The notes beneath the pieces were generated by a model. It worked only from the letters and a program-made list of their open reading frames with translations. It had not been told where the DNA came from and made no database searches. From Atrichornis clamosus (lineage: Eukaryota > Chordata > Aves > Passeriformes > Menuridae): a stretch of 64,000 nt of DNA. Where the stretch lies: positions 62,001 to 126,000 of the forward strand of contig WBMZ01011605.1 in NCBI GenBank assembly GCA_013400975.1. Reading direction: 5' to 3'. Positions 39,241 through 51,528 of the stretch are shown here, piece after piece (position 1 is the first letter of the stretch; every line of letters begins with the position of its first letter). Made by a program: the position numbers and the translations under genes.

Positions 39241-42200
39241 CATTTTTGAACCACTGTTGCCATTATAATTGTTCACATCCAAAACCACATTAGGCATCTC
39301 TTCCTCTAGAAAAACATCTTGGCATCTTCAGAAAAGAAGCTGAGATTTGCATTGCCACAGAAACTGGACTTTCTTCTCACAGTTAAGGATGTTTCCACAA
39401 GACTGAAGATATGTGTTGGTAGTATGAGAAAGCAGGGCCACTGCAAGTGCTTTTACTATCCTGGGAGTAATATGAAGGATTTCATGCCTATTCCTGAGCA
39501 CTACATTCATTTGTTTTATATTGTACATATACCCACAAGTGTGTATTTACCTACTCAACAGAACTACTGTTATTGCTTACAAAGGTGCAATGTAGTTCAG
39601 AAAAAAACCTCAACTTGTTCCAGAGCCCAAGCATTTTGAAATGTGGAAGATGTATATAAACACACACAACTGACACGAGTTGCAATAGTAGTACTAATAA
39701 TGATTAGTATTGCTAATATTAATATTAGATAGTAAAAAAATACCTCATATGTTGTATCTGTCTCTTTCCAACCAGTTACATGACTACTGAAACACTCCAG
39801 TGAGATTTTCTGTACCATTTCTGAGCTGACTGAAACAAAGGATCCCTGGGATATGTTCAGGAGATCCAAATCTGATGAAAATATTTGCCTGTTTCCAAAC
39901 CAGGGAGGCTTCTAAATGCATGCAAGCTTTTGGATGCTTAACCAAAACAATTTCAGTTGCAGTATGCCCATTTGTGATTGATACCATGTGAAACTGTCCT
40001 GGTGAAAATCAGAAGTATGAACAATTCATGTGGTTTTATCATAAAGTTTAAACTCAGCTCTTGTACATTTTAAAACTCATGTTCACATTATTCTTCTTTA
40101 TCCCTAGCACCGAGGGGAAACTATATCTCCTGACATCCTGCTAACTAGGGATATTCATAACGAAAGTAATCCAGCAAAATCTGCTTCAAAATATAAACAC
40201 AAAGTACTTTATTTTAGCCTGAGGAATGGCAAGGTAGGCAGGTTGGAGGAGTTGAATTCAAAAATAAAATTTACAAGAAATGCTGAATATTGTTATGCCA
40301 GTGCCTCTCTTTTTACAGACAGCTTTAACCTATTTTCACTCACTGACATTTCCAACATCAGCAGTGCTTGCAGTACTTTCATGAGTCAGATCATGGGTGG
40401 TCTTTGTCTTGTTCTCATTAACTGGAGATCAGCAAGAACTCAGTGGTGGAGATTATAATTGAGATGAATCCCCAGAATAAGGGAGAAGTTGTCGAGCAGT
40501 AGAGAAGAGAGAATGAACAAAAGAGACCAAGTTCTGAAATAAAACAAAGAATTTGAAATTGTATTGTTTCCTGGAGTTTCACATTGTTGCTCTTTCTAAG
40601 CTGGAGTTGGAGTTTCTTGTACTCCCACACCTCTTCCAGGAGCATCCTGTGTGCCACTTCCCTATACCCTGGCACTTCAAGAACTCCCTGAAGGTCTAAT
40701 AGGGTTCCACAGACCAGACAATCCGTTCACCCTAAATTCCATCTTCACTGAGGTCCTCTGTGCTTTCTGCTTCTCTGGTTCTTATTATAAAAGGCAGTGG
40801 GTCCCTCACACTTTTACAGCCCTCAGCATCCTCTGACTGTCAGTGGATCCATAGGTGTTGGGAAGACTTCCAGATGTGAGGTAGGAAACTGAAATGTGTA
40901 AACATGTTAACAGTTGCTGTAAATCTGTTTTGCCTAGAGACAACTTTAAGTCATTGGAAACTAGTACCTGTACTAACTGTGTCATGGAGCTCCATGGCTT
41001 CCTTGCCCCCCTCTCTTGGATTTTACCAGAATCATTTGGTTTCATCCCATCTTCTATCTCCATTTTGAAACTGAGAACTTGTGTTTGTACCCATCCTGGG
41101 TTTCTCAGGATGTTGTCTCTGTGGCGGACAGCTCAGCTTAGTCTTAGTGGTGCCTCTTCAGAACTGGCTCAAGGCTGGGTCCCATTCCAGCTAGGCAGCC
41201 TGAAGGACCCTTTAAGACTCTAAAAATATTTTGAAGGGATTCATTCTCTTCCCAAAAGTGCCTGTGTGTCCTACCACCCCTGCGGTTATCCTACACAGGT
41301 TTCTCTTATAAATTAGTGGACAAGATATACATCAAAAAGCTGGGCCTCTGGAGCCAAGGGTTGCCTTGGTAGTAGTCTGTCCCTGGTTTCACTTCAAATG
41401 CCCTCAAACTACCCAGAAGGTTTCGGGGGAAAATTATCTTGATTTCACAACCCACAGAGGGTGCAACATTTCTCTGCTTCACAGTCGCATTGTGAGGCGA
41501 ATTGAGTAACTCTTACCCAGTACTTGGGAATGACAGTGGAAAGTATTCCTATAAATGTTTCCATGATATTTTTCTTTAATTAAACATTTCACTTCTCATA
41601 CTAAGAAATTCCCTCAGCATTTATCAATAGAAAGAGCCTGAATGTAACTTTGGCCATGGGTAAAGGAATACTGCAAAAAAGATAAGACTTTCCAACCATT
41701 TTTTGTCACTTCCCAGTATTTCAGAGCAAGGCAGGGGTGAGTGCTGAATGCCCCAGCAGCTCACACACATTTGTATGTCATCTGCTACCTCTAACTGGCA
41801 ACCATACAATTCTGACTTCTCGTGGGTAAGAGGATGACCCTTCAGTGAGGAAGTGTTTCCCCTTCCTCAGTTTGCAGTTTCTACCATGGGGCAGCTGAGT
41901 TACAAATGCAGAGGGATGAACACTAGATGGAGACAGATGCTCCTGACATTGGGTGTAGAAGATTTCCTGTGGCGAGCTGACATTTCCTATCAAACAAAGA
42001 GCTAAGGTTAATGAGGTGCTGACTGTTCTGAAGCAGCAGGAGGATTTAAGCATTAGAGAGGTTTTACTCCCCCCACGTCATCTCAAACCTCAGCAAGCAG
42101 CTTTTTAAGGGCTAAATTTGAGCTTTGCTGTCATGTGAATGTCGTATTAGTTCATAGCTGGGATGCAGGGTATATGGGAGATTGCATAAATCGTGCGGCT

Positions 42201-42643
42201 TCAAGGGGGTGAATCTGAGGAAAGGGTAACTTCCATTAACCTTTTTCTACTTTGCCTATGCCTGTGATGAAAGGTCTTTGAGAAAACCAGAATTGTAATT
42301 TAATTTTTGACCTACCTTCACTTTTTCATAATATATCCTGAAGGTAGATACTCACCTCAGCAGTGGAAACAAACCATATAAAAGAAGAGGTGAGTGAAAG
42401 GTTTGGAGCTGGGATGAGGTAAGTATGTAGAAGTTTAAAGTTTTTTCAGACTGCATCAATCCATTCATCTACCTTAAGCATTGAGCAATCTCTTGGTAAA
42501 ACCCCCACATAGAAACAAGCCATGATAGATGGAGATATGTTAATAATTCTGGATTAGAGATGTCATTGTACTCCAGATGAGCATCCATTAACTTTTTTTT
42601 TTAATTTCAGGTCTGGTTTTGAATATAATAGTTAGCACTTCAT

Positions 42644-42661
42644 CAAACAAACAAACAAACA
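42644..42661. repeat. Tetranucleotide microsatellite (CAAA)n
   Basis: About four and a half CAAA units, followed within 40 bp by further A/C-rich words. It is a short low-complexity tract. Confidence 0.9.
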
Positions 42662-43140
42662 GAAAACCATAACCTCCCCAAACAAGCATGCAAACAAAAC
42701 CTCACAACTTTACTTCTAGAAAGTAAAAACCGAGCAACCAAGCACTTCTAATCTCAAGAGAACATTGGGGCATTCTGTTTCCAGAGGAGTTCAAAGGCTA
42801 TGCTTGTTGTAATTTTTAAAAAACCCTTCACCTCTGATTTTAATTCTTGATAAACCTGGGAAAGAGAAAATGATATTGCACAGGAGCTGGCCTGTGGGAA
42901 GCAGCAGAGCCTGGGAAGGGAGAGGACGGATGCTGAGGGATGTGAGCCCCAGGCTGAGTGAGTTTGAGTGACTCATCATCACCTGTCTGCAGTTCTTCAC
43001 CCTGAGGCCACTGGGGAGTACCCTGGACACCTACATGAGAAAAACAGAGATATATTTCTGGGCAAGGATATCAAATGAATAGGTGTACTCTGCCAGCTGA
43101 CACCCTCTCTCTCACCCAACAGGGTCTGTGTCCCCATATC

Positions 43141-43245
43141 TGAAACTCAACTCTGAGCTCTGCTCTGGCCCTGACCAGCAGTGTGACTTTAAGAAAATAT
43201 TTTCATTAAGGTGGGCCTTCAGTTGCCCAGAATAAGATAAAAAAA
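43141..43245 (+). mobile_element. MIR SINE fragment (sense), best of the MIR matches
   Basis: The segment 'gagctctgctctggccctga', continuing with 'ccagcagtgtgactttaaga', closely follows the MIR core: ggctctgccactgaccagctgtgtgaccttgg. It continues with a degenerate 'aatattttcattaaggtggg' (consensus caagttacttaacctctctg) and 'gccttcagttgccc' (consensus gcctcagtttccc). An A-rich stretch follows. It is a diverged relic but collinear over about 90 bp. Confidence 0.6.
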
Positions 43246-44487
43246 AAATCAGTTCTGCCTGAAGTGAATTGAATTAAAAAGAGTATGGGGATTTTTCCCG
43301 AGGAAAATGAAATGTGATAGACACTGATGTACCTCATGATGACAGATAAGGAAAGGTCATAAAACAGAGGGGAAGAATTCACAAAGTTGAAGCTTTCTTT
43401 AATAAATTATTAACTTTTCCAATAGCATGTTATTTGATTTTTTTTTCTTTTTTAGAAGGCAGATAATGGCATGAGTATGCATTTATGTAAGTATATCTGA
43501 GCCACAAGATTTGGAAGTCTGTCTCTATGTCACAAACAAGTTTAGGTACAATATTCACCAGCTAAAATGAAAATGAGGCAGTGGGGAACAGCTGATTACG
43601 TGATTAAATCAATATTTTTCGTGGAAACAAGACGAATGAAGAAAAACACATCCTGGTGAAAAAACGTAAGTCAAAGGCTCTGAGGGAAACTTCTTCACCA
43701 TCAATTAGCACCAACAGAAAGAAAGTCAGTACAGCACTGGCCTTCTCAAGAAGCTGATATGACTGCCTTCCTTTGGTTCTTTAGGCACTAAAAAATATGA
43801 GATTTCTTCTGAGAAAAGGCTCCAAGAGAAAGCAGAAAACCATTATTTTTTCCTGTGTTGTACAATTTTAAATAAGTGCACCAAGAGCTGGGGCCTGCAT
43901 TTCTGATTTCAGAAAGGACAGGTTCACTTATGGGAAGTTATCTGCTAGTCTAATATTTAACTTTATAAAATGTAATGCTTGTAATAACTATAGCTTCAAA
44001 AGCAGGGACTTATTTTCATAAATAAGGCTTCCTACCTTTTTTCTTAAAAATGTATCGATAAATATTTTTTTTATGTAATAAATGTCACCCTTGGAAAACT
44101 GTATAAACCCAGCTGCACTGGCTTTAGCTCAAGGGATTAATTAGTTCAAATAGAGGCAGTTGAAAGTTTTCCGAAGTTTGTCTTAGATAACTATTCAAAA
44201 GACTGATGCTTATTCAAAAGTTGTCCAAACTATGTGAACCTGTTTGGCACAGAAATACTGAAAGATTAAACCTGAGAGCCTTTTACTACATGTCGGAATG
44301 ACTGCTCTTCTTGTAGTGAGAGGTGCCTGATTGTTGCAAACACAGACTTGGAGAATATTTGTTCACATTCCAGCATTCAATTTGTCTGTAATTTTCTCCC
44401 TTGACCATATTCACACAGAGTATCTTTATTTTTATGTCACTATTTTTAAAAATGTCAGTTCTTCACTTGCATCTATAACTGAAATAG

Positions 44488-44501
44488 TGTACTTAAGTAC
44501 A
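44488..44501. repeat. Perfect 14-bp palindrome TGTACTTAAGTACA
   Basis: The sequence is identical to its reverse complement over 14 bases and is immediately followed by AAATAATTAG, a homeodomain-type word. The CTTAAGT core resembles NK2-class homeodomain half-sites on both strands. This is a pattern only; no binding is shown. Confidence 0.6.
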
Positions 44502-47500
44502 AATAATTAGTTTAGAAACTTTCAGCAGTTCAGTCAGAGGCCAAAATGTAGAGAACAGATCCCACTCGCTGAACAGTGAGTGCCAAACAGGCAACATTAG
44601 TATTCATGAAAATCCAAATAATACAAGCAAGACTACCATCATTTGGTATGCAGAAAGCAAGATTGATACAACAGATTTTTGGTCAAAAAGTTTAAATATG
44701 TCAGATAACTTTTCTTATGTTTTGGTCATTTTTTGTAATTCAGACCCACATTAGTGCTTTTCAGACTGAAAGTGCAACGTTCTCAGTCTGAGGGTGTATT
44801 GATGATGGAAGTTTAAGTGGTGACTGTCACTAAACCATAGTTTCCCGAGCTTTTAGATTGTGCTGCAGAACCCCATGCTTTGCCTTTCTATTTTATTTTG
44901 AGTTTTCAAAGTAAACTCATATTTTGAAAACTGATTATATCTGCCAGTTTTACTGTATGTCAGGAAGGGCATTCTCTGATATCACCATGTCAAATCCTTA
45001 GAGGAATACCAGGGAAAAAGTGCTGAGCCACAGCTTGTCAGCTTTAATTGCACCAGCATAGAAAGACAGGGACTAGATGTAAGGCTTCTTTACACTTCCA
45101 AAGCAAAATAAGCCAGCGACTGCAGTGAAAATATTCAAATTTCCATAAATTAGACTTCTATTAGAAATTTGGACCACTTCATGGAAGTTGGAGTCTTGAG
45201 GAAGCCTTGTATGATATTGCTGCTGTTTAGGAAAGAAGGTACTGCTAGGGAAACACCAGCCCTCAAAAGGCCAACCCCTCCACGGACCAGGCACACCATG
45301 TAGTCAGGGAGGAGATAGTGCTTAAGGATCCTGCCACCATGACACTCGTTCAGAGAAGGACTAAGGACACCACTGTCTCCCCGAATCCCGCCCCTTTTAG
45401 GACCAGTCCTGGGGTGATACACACACTCTTCTGCCTGGGACAGTGGCTAAAAGGGCAGGTAGAACTGAAAAAAGAAAAATGCAGGGGCTGTGAAAGATAG
45501 AATCAGCACTTGTTCATAAGTCAGTTTGGTTTTGCTTACAGTTCACCCCCCTTTTAAGGTGCAATTAGACACTAGTCATTTGGCAGAGAAGAGGGGGAGC
45601 ATGGTTTGTAAATCAGAGAACCTGCTTCCTCTCTCAAGCCGTGCGTCATTGCCTTGGGGGACTGTTACCGAAAGCAAGCTCCGAGCGAGTCTGTCCTGCT
45701 GTCTAGCCACAAAAGCTTTTTAATACAAACACTGGGGCTGAACGCTGCTCCTGAGCACGGCAGATGTCTGCAATCAGCTATTGACTGACTACTGTGTTTG
45801 TCTCATGGGCTGGCCAGTGCTTCTGGTAGACAGTAGATATCTAGGCTATGAAGTAATGCTGCTGAGAAGCCTATAGACATGGATATTGGTACAGTCTCAC
45901 AGGAGTTTACTAATCCTTTTGCAGCACAGCCAGAGACAGCAGACATGAAATCAACAGTAGGAGAAAGCTCTGAAAGATTTGGTTTTGATTAATCTTTCAT
46001 GAAGGATAAGCATCTTCTTGTAGCTCCTCTGCTTCTGTGTAGTTTTGATATAATCCTCGTAGACATGTTACAGTGTTCCCTAACCCCCTGATAGGCTACA
46101 GCTCTAATAGCTTTAAGCAAAATACCAGTCACCTTATCCAGTTTCCACTCAAACTTCCTGTGGAGCCAGGAGGAGTTGGCCTGAATGAGAACAAAGAATC
46201 TGAGTATCTTGCTGTACTTATCCGAGGGCTGTCACCACTGACACCTGTGGGTGACTGTAATGTCAGTGATGGCAGCCAGTTTAGGTTCAAAACCCCTCTG
46301 CCCTTCCAACTCAACTGCTTTTCCCACTAGCTCCTGTTCTCATTAACCTCTGTATTGCAGAGACATCCTCCAAACCGTAGCAGGATAAACATGTCGCTCT
46401 GGGGGCCGGTGCGGTGGTTATTGCAGCACCCAACTTACATCAGCAGTCCTCAGGCAGACGTCACTGACTGCTTGTGCACCATCTCTCATTAGTACCAAGC
46501 CAGATTTCTCTGTATTCTCCGGGTCTGACATGTATTTTCGTAGCTCCTGAAGGTCTCAGCTGGGGTCCAGGCCCCGCTGTGATGCAGCAAGTCATGTGGC
46601 CCTAGTCTTTACACTGCAGAGATTAATTTGTGATTACTATCCATGTTTCCACTCACTGTATATTTTTCAGTGACTGAATAGCTTAGTGCCTTTGCTTTGT
46701 GTTGGAGTAGTTCAAGTGATACAAACCTTTGCCCAATGGAAATTGTCACCATTCCACAAAAGGTATACTTCTATAACTTTTTATAGAGAATGAAAGCCTG
46801 GTAACTAAGGTACAGTTATATTTCCTTGCAAAGGCTAGTGTTCCAGCCTGTGAAGAAATTAAAGCAGACTCCAGTTTCATTTTGATTCTAAAAGTAAGTT
46901 AGTGCAGCAACTGAAGTAGTATCACAGAATTCAGCTAACCAGGATGTCTGTGAATAGCAAATGCTGAAAGCAATGTATTTCAAGGAAATATATTTTGTAA
47001 CCTATGAATGTATCTTGTAATTTCAATAATGGGCTTGTCAATGAAATGGAAGCCTGCCTTAGGCCACCTGTGAACAGGCAAGTGTTAGCAACAAATAGAT
47101 CAGTAATTTGGCCAGCCACTCCAGAAAATTACTAGAGACACAGGAAACAGACAGTACTATGCTTTCAGCTGGTTATAACTGGTCTAACTCAGTCATGTGA
47201 GAATTATACTACCACTATAATTTTTTAGACTGATATTATGCAATTACACCACTAGACCACTATTAGACTTTAGCGAGGAAGAGTGTGTTCTTCTGGTTCC
47301 AACTTCCTCCTGAAGCAAGCATAATCCTGAAAGCTTTGTGCATCCAGCACACCATGGAGGCAGAGAGTGCAGACACCCCCTTGCTCCAAATACAGGCTGT
47401 CCCTTTAATATGTTTACTGATGCAAATCTACAGGTCACAGTTGACTACGATATTTTCATCCCATGTCAGTGATCCCACAAAGACAGTGTTGAGAGCAAGC

Positions 47501-49742
47501 TGAAAGGCTGTTGATACAACTGCACCTATGAAGATCTTGTAGCTCTGCTTTATCACAGTTTTCCAAAAAGTTGATGAAATATGGAATCATTGATTAGAAA
47601 GATGAACCCTGATGTTAGGAATAAAAAGCAGAGCATACTTGTTTGACCCAGGTTTCCCAATTACCACATAGCTCCCTTGTAATCAACCTCACCTTCTTAA
47701 AATCTTTTATGTTTCATTTGTCACCTTTTGATTAATGTAGAAATGTACAGCTATCACCACAGTGCTGTACAGACATTTTGTTTGTTGTATTGAGTATATA
47801 GAAACAAGAAGCCCTTTTCTACAAGAAGCATCAGAGAAAAAATGAAATTAGTGAATTGTTTCACAGGTTAAACACTGAAATGTAGATCCAGCCATTCCTT
47901 GTGGGTCTTGCGTCTTACACAGCACATTAGCAGAAGATGGTAAGATGGAGGAAGAAAAAAATAAAGCTGGCCAAATGTGTATAGAATGGAGCAGTAAAAT
48001 TAGGGGTAACAGTAAGACAGAGGAAAACTGAGAAGAGAGGGAAAGGAAGTGTTTATTTTCAAGCAAAAAGCTTTTGGGAAAGAGCTTTTGAAGAGTGAGC
48101 AAACACTTGTTTATCCTGCTTTGCCCCATTCCACAATGAAAATTTCCTTCTGCTGGGATCCATCTGCAAGTTACGAGGAACGTCTGAGTTAGGCTAACTT
48201 TTCAAGTCAGGAGAGGTAACAGTATGCTCTCAGCATGCTGCATGCTTTTTCTGCCTTTTGCCTTGTTAGCAACCAAATCTGTTAGAGCACACCGCTTAGG
48301 AGACCTTTTAACTTCTTACCGTATCCATTGCCTTTCACGCAGATGTTTCGCATGCTGAAACCATGCCAGAGAGATTTCTGAGAAATCTCCATCTGTTGTA
48401 TGACATACTGAATGCTATAAAGAAGCTAAATCCCTTATCCAGTCTGACTTGACAGTGAGATGACTCTGCAGACAAGATGTGAAACTGTGTGGGCTGGATT
48501 TCTCCTGCAGGCACATTTCCACTGACTACAGTTCCTTTTAGATGAACACAGGTCCATAGAATGGCAGTGAGCCTGTTATTCCTTGAATCCATGTCTTCTC
48601 AGTGTTGATGATCTGACATCACAGTGGGCAGTCTGGTAGCAGACGGCTTTTTGCCCTCAGGGAAAAGCTTTACAACATGAACTGGAAGAGTTAAAAGGGG
48701 TAAGCCAGAATTCCCTGAGTAGAAACCATTATTTTACTTCAGAAGAAAACTGTCTCTCAGTAGTTACTTGCCCATCAGGCTGGTAATAGAGGACTCTGAG
48801 CCAGATCAAGGACTTTGGAGGGCTACTACTAGTAATCACTAGTTACATAATCTCCGTACTATGGAAATAATGAGATACAGCTGCCCTGTGTTTTTGAATG
48901 GTGGTACCAAGCAGTTGTTAAGAGGGACATATCAGATGATTTGTCGTCTGAAAAATCACATCACTGGCACAATTTAAAACAGCTTTCCGCTTGCATAACT
49001 ACAGGTAGTCAGGTTTGAAATTGTTGTCCTGAAAATTGTCAAGTTATGCACATTAAAGACTATATCAAATACAAAAACCATTTAAAATTTGCTATTAATG
49101 TGCAGATGATTTCCAGGAAATCCAAGCAAAAAAACCCCAAAACAACCTCTTGTATCACACACCTTACTATGTCTTATTCTTTCCTTCCGCAGCTGGGTGG
49201 CTGTCTCACACAAATGCCAAGAAACTAATTACAGTATGTTCTGTACCTGTAGCTTATGTGTCTATTATATTTGCAGATTTTTTCCTGAAGTAGATCATTT
49301 TGGGCAGGAATTGGTTGCCAACTAAGAAAGGAGAGAAGGAAAAACAAAATAACGTCCCTTAGGGTGGGTGGTACTAGTAAGCAGAATGTTATTGGTCTGT
49401 GAAGGCAGCAGGATCTGGATTTGATGGTGTCACTGACATCTTCTCTGAACATGGCAATGGAGAACTATTACAGGAACCACAAGTCCAGCATGTGCTTAGG
49501 GTTAGGTAAAGGGATTGAGTAATCCTGCAATGGTTGTTGTTATATAACTTGTAAAACTGTGCCCAGGGAACAGAGATGTAATTTAATACTACAGCAGCAA
49601 TTCTTAACACTGTGACTGCCAAGGGTCAGTTGCTATTCCCATTAAAAACCTTCTTTTTGCAGCTAATTTAGAACCCAGACGCTTTAATTCACAGCAGGCT
49701 AAAGCTTGTCATAGGCAGTAATTTTCTTCCACTTTGAAAGCT

Positions 49743-49799
49743 TAAATTAATTAGATAACAATAAAAATATGATATAATTCTATTGTTATCATTAATTTA
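49743..49799. repeat. A+T-rich inverted repeat (hairpin)
   Basis: Left arm 49743-49763 and right arm 49781-49799 are complementary over 19 pairs with a single 2-base bulge, around a 17-base loop (49764-49780). Almost all pairs are A-T, so a transcribed hairpin would be weak, and the arms are shorter than those of typical microRNA precursors. It could be a tiny nonautonomous DNA-transposon relic or simply paired homeodomain-type sites. Confidence 0.7.
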
Positions 49800-51490
49800 G
49801 ACCAAGATCATCCAAAACAGTGAAAGGAGCTTGATGGGTTTAGACTTGTATTTTCTTTTCTTAACACGGGTTCAATTTATGTCTCATATATCATTAAGTC
49901 AGTCACTGTACTGGAAGACTTTTTCTTTGCAGTCTGTCTACTGCTGGCTAAATATACATTTAATTTACATCTTATTAATTTATATTTAATCCAAAACATT
50001 AGTTTTGTTTCTCAGTACCTAATAATGGAGCATTTGAAAGAAACACTACATTACTTTTCTTCATAAGATCAATTTCTTTTTTTTCTTGTTTCTACAGAAT
50101 ATTTTCCACTCAGGTTATTTTGTTAGCAGTGTTAACCATTACTTTGCAGCAAGATTTTTCACTTGTAATTGTCTTCTACCTAGAGATTTTTGCAGTAGTG
50201 CAACTCAATTGTAAAAATTCTAAAGTACATGGAAAGGCTTAAGACCCTTATTGAATTTCTGTTTATAATCCATTCTTATAAATTATGTTTTATTTTATCA
50301 TTCACATCTTTGGCATCTAGTCAACAGCAAAAACACGACCTTGGCAATCTTGTGTAAAGCAACACATAACAGAAGATTTGTTTGATTAAGATCACATAAC
50401 TGGATATATAAGATAATGGCATAATTCAGACAGATTGCACCCGGCCTGTGGTCATGTGGAAAAATGTGTGGTTGCAGGAGAAATCAAAGAGTGGTGTACT
50501 CCAAAGATCATCCCCAAGAAAAGGCTGCAATATTTTCTGGTCACACAACACATATCTCATGATAACAGATTTATCATAGTGTAACACCATGTGAACTAGA
50601 CGTCAAATTTTCAACCTATCTCTAGCCCCATTGCACCATTTCAGAAGTTCAGGTGTAGTCAAGGTACAAAGTAAGGGGTGCTTTGTGCTACTCTTCTCAA
50701 AATAGCCATGAACTTCGACACAGAAAACAAGACCAAGGACAGAGGTCATTAATCCTACTTTTTTGCTAATCTATGGAACTGCATAGAAAATACTGCTAAA
50801 ATATGGAAATGTAAACATTCGTCAGCCTAACACAAAGAAGTTGGACTTTTCTCCCCTTTCTCAGACAGCCTCAGTAGGTTTAGCAGTACTTTTTCTGGAT
50901 GCGGTTTGTAAAATAGAGTTTAGATTTGTACATACAGTGTTTCAGCTGAGGTGGGATGGCTAACTTTGTGTTCAGCTTTAGCTCTTGTCTGTGAGAATTA
51001 TTAAAAACAAATGAGCTTTATAAACATGACTACTGAGCATCACAGGAGGAGATTATGTGATTCTGGAGGGTTACCCAAAATAAGATTATGAATGTTTCAT
51101 GTTTACATGAGTCGAATAAATTTATGACCACTATCTTAACCAAAAAACCTGTAAAGGATTACATTATGTAAATGTACTTGTGAAATAGTGTTGTATTATA
51201 TCCTTCCAAGCCTTTGCAAAATGTTTTATAATCAAATCATTCTTATTGCAATTATTTAACTAATGTGCAGGTTTACACCTAATATTTTCTGAATTTACAG
51301 GAAAAAAAGCAAAACAGGCATTCATAACATAAGAAATGGACTTTGAGTGCTAGGTGGCAAACAGCACGGGGAGGTAAAATGAAGAAAATTAGTCAAAACC
51401 TGTTGTAATCATCTGGCCCCAGGAGACATTTAATTTGTTTTTTGTTCCTGTTTCAGTGTATTATAATATTATTGAAGTTGACTTCATAGA

Positions 51491-51528
51491 TCAAGTGTCA
51501 CTAAGAAAGTCAAGTGTCACTAAGAAAC
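51491..51528. repeat. 19-bp tandem duplication
   Basis: The unit TCAAGTGTCACTAAGAAAG is repeated immediately, differing only in its last base (C in the second copy). It looks like a recent slippage or repair duplication in otherwise unique sequence. Confidence 0.9.

Larger units (their letters stand above)
37351..43140. other. Noncoding unique sequence, no feature recognised
   Basis: Open frames of 111 codons or fewer, none recognisable. It contains a T14 run at 37467-37480, a 9-bp tandem repeat at 39214-39240 and a (CAAA)n run at 42644-42661. No transposon, RNA gene or exon could be supported. Confidence 0.6.
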
